Below, in pieces: positions 55,601 to 63,477 of a DNA stretch of 64,000 bases (positions are counted from its first letter, which is position 1; each line of letters starts with the position of its first letter). Position numbers and translations under genes: made by a program. Where the stretch lies: positions 4,154,001-4,218,000 of the forward strand of contig NZ_OY726394.1 of the NCBI RefSeq assembly GCF_963378075.1, read 5' to 3'. The notes beneath the pieces were generated by a model. It searched no databases. It saw only the letters and a program-made list of their open reading frames with translations, and was not told where the DNA came from. This stretch comes from Mycolicibacter sp. MU0083 (GTDB taxonomy: Bacteria; Actinomycetota; Actinomycetes; Mycobacteriales; Mycobacteriaceae).

Positions 55601-56239
55601 ATTGCCCCACGCCGGAAACCCAATCCCCAGCAGCGGCGGCGCGAACTGTGCGACGCGGCGATCGAGCTGCTCGGCAGGAACGGGGACCGGGGGCTGAGCC
55701 ACCCGAAGGTCGACCAGCATGCCGGGGTGCCGCCCGGTACGACGTCGGTGCACTTCCGCACCCGCAAGGCCCTGCTCCACGGCATCGCGGCGCGGATGAC
55801 CGAACTCGACGTGGCCGACTTGACGGCCGTCGTCGACGCCCTGCGTGACCCGGACGGTCCGCTGGCCGGCACCGCGGGGTTCGCCAAGATCGTGCTGCTC
55901 TCGGCGACCGAGCCCTATCTCACCCGCTCCAAAGCCCGCTACGAGCTGGCTCTGCAGGCCGGCCGGGACCCGGAGCTACGCGCAACCATGCAAGCCGCCA
56001 CCGATCTGATGCGGCAACTGGCCCGCACCATCGTCACGCACTGGTATGCCGGATCCGAGCCCCCCGATCCCGCCGTGGTCGACGAGCAGACGACCGCGCT
56101 GCTGACCCTGGTCCACGGCGTGATGATGGGCTTCGTGACGGGCAGCCCGCTGGTCGACGACGAAGCGCGACTGGACCGCCTGTTGCAGGGGCTGCTCGAC
56201 GCCCTCGCCCCCCGACACCACCGAACCCCGCCGGATTAG
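55601..56239 (+). CDS. TetR family regulator lacking a canonical start codon
   Basis: The reading frame from 55592 encodes a TetR protein with helix-turn-helix IAPRRKPNPQQRRRELCDAA, then LSHPKVDQHAGVPPGTTSVHFRTRKALLHG, and a normal-length ligand domain (about 212 residues in all). No ATG, GTG or TTG lies between the upstream in-frame stop (55589-55591) and GTG 55727, which would delete most of the DNA-binding domain. ATT at 55601 lies exactly six bases after TAGAAT, the same distance at which leaderless genes in this window have ATG or GTG. So either ATT is the start, or the start codon has mutated. The C-terminal stop overlaps the megasynthase stop. Confidence 0.7.
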   Translation: MAPRRKPNPQQRRRELCDAAIELLGRNGDRGLSHPKVDQHAGVPPGTTSVHFRTRKALLHGIAARMTELDVADLTAVVDALRDPDGPLAGTAGFAKIVLLSATEPYLTRSKARYELALQAGRDPELRATMQAATDLMRQLARTIVTHWYAGSEPPDPAVVDEQTTALLTLVHGVMMGFVTGSPLVDDEARLDRLLQGLLDALAPRHHRTPPD

Positions 56240-59200
56240 GTTGCCGCGCTTGCCGTCTCCCATTCGGTCTCGGCGATCATGGTCCGCCAGTCGACGGGCA
56301 GGGCGTCCAGGGCGTCCTCGATGCACAGCCACACCGACTCCAGCGGTTCCGCATCCGGTGCCGCCGCGGCGATACGGCGCTGCACCTCGGGGTTGGGCGG
56401 GTTCGGTGCGTCACTGAACGGGGCGAGCCCGTTGATGGCGTCCATCACATAGCGCCGCAATTCGGCGTAGGGCCGGTCGGCGAGTTCGGACGGCAGGATG
56501 GGACGGCCGAAGATGTAGTCCTGTGCGGTATGGCCGTAGGGCACTTCGAGCTTGTGCGGCAACGGTTCTTCGGGCAGGCCCCCGGCGAAGTACACCGGAA
56601 GGATCGGCATGTCCATCGCGATCGCCATGTCCAGCAGGGTGGAGGTCAGCCGTTCGACCCGCTGGCGCGAACTGACACTGCGGGTCCCGTCGGCGTGCAC
56701 CATCACCGAGATGCCCGCACAGCTGACCTCACGTTTGAGGTCGTCGACCAGGCGCAGGAACTCCTGCGGCTGCCGCTGGTCGAAATAGCGCAGGTGCCCC
56801 AGTTCCTTGCCGGCCGCGGTGTCGATCATCCCCAACAGGTTTCCGACCCAACCGGTTTCATGCTTGGCGTGGCCGATGGTGACGACCTTGGTGCCGGTGA
56901 GCCACGATCCGATCGTGGTGCCCAGCAGGGACTCGACCTGCACCTGGTGATTGGCCAGCAGCAGCACCGGGCGGCCGCGGACGGCGGCCAGCGCGGCGGG
57001 ATCGGTGACCACCACGTGCCGCACGTAGCGCGACAGCACCGCCCCCAGCGCCAGTTCGCCGAACCAGCCGTCGGGCATCCCGGCACCGGCGGTCCACCAG
57101 GCGCGGACCGGTTCCCAATCGGTGACGGCAGTCGCGCTGACCCGGCAGACGCCCGGACCCGGGATCTGCACCTCGGTGCTGATCCGCTCCAACGGGAGCG
57201 CCGGGCAGCTCACCCGGCCGTCGACGACGTGGACCTGCGACGGGTGCACGACGTTGTGCACGGCGTCGGCAACGGCTTCCTTGGTCGCGATCTCGACCAT
57301 CAGCGCATCGCCGTGGCCGGTCACGTCGTAGACCGCCTGCAGGGTGCCCTTGAACCAGTCCAGGGTCGCCATCCGGGCGCTGTCGAGCGCCAGCACGCCC
57401 CGGTCGAGCCGTTCGCTCAGCGACAGTCCGGGAACCGGGCGCCGCTGGGCCATGAACGCCCGGCGTTCCGGTCCCCCGACCTGCGCCAGCGGTCCCTTGC
57501 TCAGCAGGAACTCGGCCATCCGGATGCGCGCCCACGGCGTGCCGCCGACACTGAGCCACAGGTCGAACGTCGGCATCCGGCCCTCGTCGTCGTCGAACCC
57601 GACGAAGCGGGCTTCGACGTCGACGGTGCCCTGCGCCGGGGTGTCGGCGTAGAACCGTGCGGACAGGATGCGCCGGGGGAACCCGACGTCGGGATCGAGT
57701 GCCTGCGCATACGACGCCGGATCGGCGGCCGCAGAGGTCCATACGCTCATCGCGGTGTGCGGTACCACGTGCAGGGCCCCGTCGAGCAGGCCCGGCTGCA
57801 GCGCGCCGGCCGGCACCGCGCAGCGGTCGATCGCCAAACTGCCCGACGACCCGTTGCGGCCGATCCGGGCGCCGTCGGTCAGCGTCGCGAACGCCGGCCC
57901 GTGGAACACCGTCCCGTCATAGGGGTCGGCGTAGGGCACCGGATCCGCCAGCGGCGCAGGGGGTTCCGGTTCACCGGAGTAGGCGGCGGCGGTGACGACC
58001 ACGGCGTGGGCGTGAATCTCCCAGCGGGACAACTCCGCCCGCGGCGCGTCGCGCCACACCTCCAGGCGCCCGGTGAAACGTCCGGCTTCCGGCGCCGGGT
58101 CGAGCACCACCCGCAGCCGCTTCGCGGTGTCGACCACGACCCAGCGCACCATCTGCACGTCGGTGATCTCGACGACCTTGGCGCCGCCCGACGCCTGCAC
58201 CGCGGCCTGCGCGAACAGGTCCATCACCGACATCATCGGCAGGGACGGGATGACATAGGTCGGGCAGTGATCGAGGATCCAGGCATCGACGGCCGGGTCC
58301 AGGGCGACGTCCATCACCGCGGGTTCGGCGACCGCGACCGGTGCGGGCGCGGGCGCCGGCGCCGGGGCATGCGTGGCGGTCGATCCGGTGGCGACCGGCG
58401 ACCGCTGCTCCCCGGCGACGATCCGCATGCCCAGGTTGCTCGCGGTGTAGATCCGTTTGTCGTCCACCCACAGCGATGCCTCGGCGACCGCCAGGATGCC
58501 GCCGTGTTCGCGGTCGATCCGGGTGATCTCCACCTGGGCGGTGATCAGTTTGTTGGTCGGGACGATCTGGCCGCGGTACCGCCAGGTCATGGCCTCGTGC
58601 AGCGCCGCCGGTTCGAAGCGTGCCGCCGGGCCGGCCTCCTCGCCCAGTCCGAGGTCGAGCATGCCGAACTGCAGCAGTTGCAGCATCATCTCGATGCCGA
58701 GCGACCCCGGCTGGACCGGGTCCTGGAAGAAGTGCGCCTTGAAGTACCACTCGCCGGGGTCGACGTCCTTGACGCCGCGCCACTGCCCCAGCCCGGCGGC
58801 GCCGCCGGTGCGCCAGCGGCCGGTGACCCGGTCGACCATCAGCAGCATCGGGTCGGCCAATCGTGCACCGGCGCCGAAGAATTCGGCGGGCCGAGTGGAC
58901 AGGTCCACCTGCGGAGCGGCGCTGGCGACGGTCAGGGAGGCGCGCTGTTCGTCGGAGACCGGCAGGCCCACCTGGTTGCGCAGGGCCTCCCGTTTGAAGT
59001 AGCCGAAAACGGTGTCGAAGGTGTACACCGATCCCTGGTCGCAGGTGATCTCACCGTCGAAGCTGACGATGATGGTGCCGGCGGCCTGCGCGACGCTCTT
59101 CAGCGACACCCTGATCCGCAGGGTTCCGGTCGCCGGGGTGACTTCGCGGTGCTGGGTTCCGGTGCCGTCGAGGTTGCGGAAGAACAGGTCGGCGTCGCCT

Positions 59201-62200
59201 TGCAGCGGGCAGCCGACGTAGCTGGCGAGCCAACCGCAGGGCTGCAGGGCGACCTCCATGAGCACCGCGTTGGGCATGGTCTCGTGGCCGCCCGCGGCCC
59301 CGTTCTCGGCGAAGTACCAGGCGTCGGCGGGAACGTCGTACTCCACCACCACGTCGGCGCCGGCCTGCATCACGCCGGGCTCGCCGGTCAGGTCGGTGAC
59401 CCGGGACATGAAGTGATACGGCGGGCCGGGCAGCCGGGCCGCCTTGCGGGGCGAGTCGAACTTCTCGAACTGCGGGCCGAACGCCATCGAGGGTTTGGCG
59501 ATGGCACTGGCGAGCATGGCCTGGTAGTCGTAGCGGAATCCGTTGACCTCGGCGACCGGCTTGGGCTCGACGTAGCCCTCGAGTTCCTTCACCCCGAGGT
59601 CCATCGGCCAGCCCGGGGAGAGCTTCAGGCCCATCCGGGCGCAGTGGAAGGCGGGCAGGCCGTCGACGGTGCAGAGCAGGTCGGCGAAGAGGGTCGGCTC
59701 GGGTCCGGCGATCACCTCGCGGACGAACACCTCGTAGACCACCTCGCGGGAGGTCGGGGTGACCTGTCCGCGGCAGCGCAGCTTGTAGGTCTCGAACGGC
59801 ACCGGTTCGAAACGCCAGCCGTCGCAGTCCAGCGTCATGCCCAGGGCGGTCATGTAGATCGCCATGGTCTGCATGGTCGCCTCGTACATCAGGGTGCCGG
59901 GCATGCACGGATCGTTCTTGAAATGCCCGGCGAAGAAGCAGTTCTCGGGTGTCACCGGCGCGACGGCCCGCAGATAGCCGCGGCCCCACGGGCCGCCGGT
60001 GAAGTCGAGGTCGGTGACCTCGTCGACGAAGAGCATGTCGCCGCCGTGGATCTTCGGCGTACGGGTGTGGCTGGCGGCCAGTTCGAATCCGGCGCCGAAG
60101 GTCCGCCAGATCTCGCCGGCAGCCATCGCCTCCAGGTCGGCGCGCTGCAGCGAGGTGCGGGCGGTCTGGGCGGGGGTGGCCTCCATCGGTCCGGTGACCG
60201 TCTCGTCTTCCGGGCGCCACAGCACCCCGCCGGAGGCGGCGAGTTCCTCGTCGGTGAAGAACCCGGCCTGGCCGTTGCGCATGGACATCCGCTCGACGCC
60301 GTCGATGGTGCAGTCGTAGTGGAAGAAGAACAGCCTGACGTCGCCCTGGCGGGCGTGTCCGTCGACGTGGATGTCGAAGCGCAGGGTGTCGCCGATTTCG
60401 GGCAGACCGCCCAGGTAGGTGACCTCGCAGCCCAGCAGTCGATAGACCCGCTCCCCCTTGTTGAGCAGGTCCGCGCCCATCCAGGAGATGAGCATCAGGT
60501 CGGCCTGGCCGCTTTCGATCATGATCCCGGCGGGCATCCGGCCCTGTTGCAGCCACCAGGAGTCGGCGGTGACGTCGGTCTCGGTCCACAGGGTTCCGGT
60601 GCCGTGCTGGGCGGGTTCGGCGTCGATGCCCAGCAGCCGGTCCGCCAGCAGCAGCGGCGGTTCGGGCATGCGCACCTGGCGGGCATAGTGGTCCTGCTCG
60701 GCGAAGGCCGGTCCGAAGATCTCGGAGATGTTGCCCGAGGCGTGCACGCGCAGGCCGTCCTTGTCGAGCTGCAGTCCGACCGGTTGCCGCTTGACGGTGG
60801 GTGCGGGGACCGTCTTGCCGGCCGGCTTGACCGGTTGGATGGCCTTACTGGAGCCGGCTGAAGGCGCTGTCGCAGCTCGTGTTTCGGGCTGCGGCGTGAT
60901 CGCGGCGGCGCCGAGCGGCGGCCGGGCCAGCGACTCCGCGACCGTTGCCAACGTCGGCGGTATCGGGAGTTGTGTTGCCATGAATCGCTCCAGGTGCTCG
61001 GTGGGGGTCGGGCATGGCGCCGCTGTTCGCCGGGGAAGTCGGACGTCGGGCAGGTGTGCGGGGAATTGCAGCCGGATGGCCTTGCCGCCGGTGTCGACGG
61101 CACCGGGTGCCAGCAGCGCCGCGGCTTGGGCGGCGGTGGCCGCCGAGCTCAGCACGATGCGCTGGCGCTGGCCGGCCGGCGCGGTGAGGTCGACGGCGAC
61201 GTGGCGTTGTTCGCCGGTCCAGGCCCGGCCGTCGGGCCGGATGCCGTGGGCGGCGTAGAGCACGCCGGCGGCGACGTGCAACAGCCCGGATGCGGCGTGG
61301 GCGTGCCCGAGCAGTTCGGACAGATCGACCGCGCCGGGAGCGGTACCCAGGTGCAGACAGTCGTCGGTCGGCGTCGGGTCGGCGGCCAGGGTCGCGTAGA
61401 CGGTGTCGCCGTCGCGGCGGGCGTCGTCGGCCCGTTTGAGCACGAGCACCACCGCGGCGTCACCGGCGGTCTGTTCCTCGGCGGCCAGCAGGGTGCGCGC
61501 CGCGCTGCGGTGCACCGGTTCGCAGCTGAGATCCACCGCGCCCACGACGGCCGCGTCGATCTCGCCGCGCCGCAGTGCGCGGGCGGCCAGCTCCAGTGCG
61601 GTGGTGCCGGACAGTTGCTCGCGCGAGACCGTGAAACTCGGTCCGCGCAGGTCGAATTGGCTGTTGAGGCGGTTCGCCACGATGTTGGGCATGGCGCCCA
61701 CCACGCCGGCGGCGGTCCAGCCCTGCACGACGCTGTCGCGGGCCCGGGTGAGCCGGTCGGGATCGTCGAAGTCGTCGGCCAGTCGCCAGCGCAGCCCGAA
61801 GCGGGCGACCTCGGCGTCGCAGCCCATGCCGACGATGACGGCGGTGGTGTCGGCGGGCAGGTTCTTGAGCTGTTGCCCGACGTCGAGGGCCGCGCCGAGC
61901 AGGGCCAGTTGCTGCGGCTGGGTTTGTTTGAGGTCGGCGGGCGGGAAGCGGGTCTGGGTCAGATCGAGGCTGATCGTCGACATCCGGGCACCGAGTTGGC
62001 CGTCCTCGGTCCGGGTGGGGATCGGTTGCCGGGTGCTCAGATGCCGGGCGACGGAGGCGGTGTCGTGTCCGTCGCCGAGGAGAACGCTGAGCCCGACGAC
62101 GGCGATCTCCGGTTCCGGGTGGGGGGTGGCGACCGGCGCGTAGGGCGCGGCGGGGCGGTCGCCGGCCCATTCTTCGAGCAGCAGATGGGCGTTGTTGCCG

Positions 62201-63456
62201 CCGAAGCCGAAGTTGTTGACGGCGGCCCGGCGCGGTCCGTCGCAGTCCCAGGGTTCGGCGGCGGCGAGCACCCGGAAGGGCGAGTCGGCCAGGAACGGCA
62301 GCGGATCCTCGGCGTGCAGCGTCGGGGGCCGGACGCCGGCCCGCATCGCGGCGAGGACTTTGATGGCTCCCGCCGCGCCGGAGGCGGTGATCGAGTGGCC
62401 CAGATTGGATTTCAGCGATCCGACCGGGATGTCGTGCAGCCCGGTGAAGATCCGCGCCATGCTCATCAGTTCGGTCAGGTCGCCGCGCGAGGTGCCGGTG
62501 GCGTGGCATTCGATCAGGGAGATGTCGGCCGGTGACAGGCCGGCCATCTGGTAGGCCAGCCGCATCGCGCGTTCCTGCCCGTCCTGGGAGGGCACCAGGA
62601 AGCCGTGTCCGCGGCCGTCGTTGCTCAGTCCCACCCCGCGGATGACGCCCAGGATGGGATCGCCGTCGGTGACGGCGTCGTCGAGTCGCCGCAGTGCCAG
62701 GATGGCCGCGCCCTCGGCGGGGACCAGTCCGTCGGCGCCGTTGTTGAAGGGCCGGGATCGGCCGGTGCGGCTCAACGCCTGCAGGGCGGTGAAGCCGACG
62801 TGCAGCAGCAGATCGCCGGCGCCGTTGACGCCGCCGGCGAACATGATGTCGGCGGTGCGGTCGTGCAGGCGGTCGCAGGCCAGTTTGATCGCGTACAGCG
62901 ACGAGGCGCAGGCGGCGTCGAGTGCGGCGGCGCCGCCGGTCAGGCCCAGGGCCTGCGCGATCAGATGCGCCGGCAGCCCCGACATGAATCGATTGCGCGC
63001 ATCGGTGGCGGGTTCTTCGCCGCGCCAGACGGTTTCGGCGAAGTCGGTCATGCCCTTCGTGGGATAGCCGAGGTTGCCCAAGACGATGCCGGCGGCACCG
63101 GGCAGTTCGCCGATCCGCCAACCGGCGCTGTCGAGGGCCTGCCGGGCCGCTTCCACTCCCCACGTGTAGAGCGGGTCGAGGCCGGCGAGGTCCTCGGCGG
63201 CCAGCAGCAGCCCGCGCGGGTCGAAGACGCCGTCGAAGCCGCGGACGTAGCCGCCCCGGTCCGACCAGGTGTGGTCGAACTCGGGTGGGTCGGCCGGGTC
63301 GCAGAGCACGCGTGCCGGGGTGACGCCCCAGTGGTCCGGTTCGACCGCCCGCAGTGCGTCGCGTCCGTCGCGGACGGTGGTCCACAGTTCAGCGGGGTTC
63401 AGGCCGCCGGGCAGCACACAGCCCTGCCCGACGATCGCGATGGGATCAAACGTCAC
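56236..63456 (-). CDS. PUFA-synthase-type iterative megasynthase (PfaC/Pfa3-like): KS-CLF-DH-DH-PKS DH-AGPAT
   Basis: The 2406-residue protein has several domains. A ketosynthase (1-430) carries the full triad: Cys183 in DAACASSLY, His318 in ECHATGTS and His354 in NLGHS. A second KS-like domain (450-790) has Gln614 (SREQLSGTTA) at the Cys position, as in chain length factors. Two FabA-like dehydratase units follow: residues 900-1290 with AGHFKNDPCMPGTLMYEATMQ (His1178) and residues 1300-1680 with KAHFFQDPVQPGSLGIEMML (His1575). An Ala/Pro linker (1690-1712) leads to a PKS-type dehydratase (1715-1990) with His1730 and Asp1892 (LLDGALH). A PlsC-type acyltransferase (about 2150-2350) has NHQVQVE (2169-2175) and HADGTR. 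No AT, ACP or ketoreductase domain is present, so those must be on partners. GTG start, 21 bases after the upstream synthase gene. Confidence 0.92.
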   Translation of the reverse strand: MTFDPIAIVGQGCVLPGGLNPAELWTTVRDGRDALRAVEPDHWGVTPARVLCDPADPPEFDHTWSDRGGYVRGFDGVFDPRGLLLAAEDLAGLDPLYTWGVEAARQALDSAGWRIGELPGAAGIVLGNLGYPTKGMTDFAETVWRGEEPATDARNRFMSGLPAHLIAQALGLTGGAAALDAACASSLYAIKLACDRLHDRTADIMFAGGVNGAGDLLLHVGFTALQALSRTGRSRPFNNGADGLVPAEGAAILALRRLDDAVTDGDPILGVIRGVGLSNDGRGHGFLVPSQDGQERAMRLAYQMAGLSPADISLIECHATGTSRGDLTELMSMARIFTGLHDIPVGSLKSNLGHSITASGAAGAIKVLAAMRAGVRPPTLHAEDPLPFLADSPFRVLAAAEPWDCDGPRRAAVNNFGFGGNNAHLLLEEWAGDRPAAPYAPVATPHPEPEIAVVGLSVLLGDGHDTASVARHLSTRQPIPTRTEDGQLGARMSTISLDLTQTRFPPADLKQTQPQQLALLGAALDVGQQLKNLPADTTAVIVGMGCDAEVARFGLRWRLADDFDDPDRLTRARDSVVQGWTAAGVVGAMPNIVANRLNSQFDLRGPSFTVSREQLSGTTALELAARALRRGEIDAAVVGAVDLSCEPVHRSAARTLLAAEEQTAGDAAVVLVLKRADDARRDGDTVYATLAADPTPTDDCLHLGTAPGAVDLSELLGHAHAASGLLHVAAGVLYAAHGIRPDGRAWTGEQRHVAVDLTAPAGQRQRIVLSSAATAAQAAALLAPGAVDTGGKAIRLQFPAHLPDVRLPRRTAAPCPTPTEHLERFMATQLPIPPTLATVAESLARPPLGAAAITPQPETRAATAPSAGSSKAIQPVKPAGKTVPAPTVKRQPVGLQLDKDGLRVHASGNISEIFGPAFAEQDHYARQVRMPEPPLLLADRLLGIDAEPAQHGTGTLWTETDVTADSWWLQQGRMPAGIMIESGQADLMLISWMGADLLNKGERVYRLLGCEVTYLGGLPEIGDTLRFDIHVDGHARQGDVRLFFFHYDCTIDGVERMSMRNGQAGFFTDEELAASGGVLWRPEDETVTGPMEATPAQTARTSLQRADLEAMAAGEIWRTFGAGFELAASHTRTPKIHGGDMLFVDEVTDLDFTGGPWGRGYLRAVAPVTPENCFFAGHFKNDPCMPGTLMYEATMQTMAIYMTALGMTLDCDGWRFEPVPFETYKLRCRGQVTPTSREVVYEVFVREVIAGPEPTLFADLLCTVDGLPAFHCARMGLKLSPGWPMDLGVKELEGYVEPKPVAEVNGFRYDYQAMLASAIAKPSMAFGPQFEKFDSPRKAARLPGPPYHFMSRVTDLTGEPGVMQAGADVVVEYDVPADAWYFAENGAAGGHETMPNAVLMEVALQPCGWLASYVGCPLQGDADLFFRNLDGTGTQHREVTPATGTLRIRVSLKSVAQAAGTIIVSFDGEITCDQGSVYTFDTVFGYFKREALRNQVGLPVSDEQRASLTVASAAPQVDLSTRPAEFFGAGARLADPMLLMVDRVTGRWRTGGAAGLGQWRGVKDVDPGEWYFKAHFFQDPVQPGSLGIEMMLQLLQFGMLDLGLGEEAGPAARFEPAALHEAMTWRYRGQIVPTNKLITAQVEITRIDREHGGILAVAEASLWVDDKRIYTASNLGMRIVAGEQRSPVATGSTATHAPAPAPAPAPVAVAEPAVMDVALDPAVDAWILDHCPTYVIPSLPMMSVMDLFAQAAVQASGGAKVVEITDVQMVRWVVVDTAKRLRVVLDPAPEAGRFTGRLEVWRDAPRAELSRWEIHAHAVVVTAAAYSGEPEPPAPLADPVPYADPYDGTVFHGPAFATLTDGARIGRNGSSGSLAIDRCAVPAGALQPGLLDGALHVVPHTAMSVWTSAAADPASYAQALDPDVGFPRRILSARFYADTPAQGTVDVEARFVGFDDDEGRMPTFDLWLSVGGTPWARIRMAEFLLSKGPLAQVGGPERRAFMAQRRPVPGLSLSERLDRGVLALDSARMATLDWFKGTLQAVYDVTGHGDALMVEIATKEAVADAVHNVVHPSQVHVVDGRVSCPALPLERISTEVQIPGPGVCRVSATAVTDWEPVRAWWTAGAGMPDGWFGELALGAVLSRYVRHVVVTDPAALAAVRGRPVLLLANHQVQVESLLGTTIGSWLTGTKVVTIGHAKHETGWVGNLLGMIDTAAGKELGHLRYFDQRQPQEFLRLVDDLKREVSCAGISVMVHADGTRSVSSRQRVERLTSTLLDMAIAMDMPILPVYFAGGLPEEPLPHKLEVPYGHTAQDYIFGRPILPSELADRPYAELRRYVMDAINGLAPFSDAPNPPNPEVQRRIAAAAPDAEPLESVWLCIEDALDALPVDWRTMIAETEWETASAAT

Positions 63457-63477
63457 TTGGAATCAACCGCCGTAAAG

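Noticed and set aside
55727..56239. GTG 55727 as the TetR start
   Set aside because: It would remove most of the helix-turn-helix, whose sequence is open and well formed upstream from 55601.
56530..60861. 1443-codon forward frame inside the megasynthase
   Set aside because: Antisense shadow; the reverse-strand protein carries clear catalytic motifs in the same bases.
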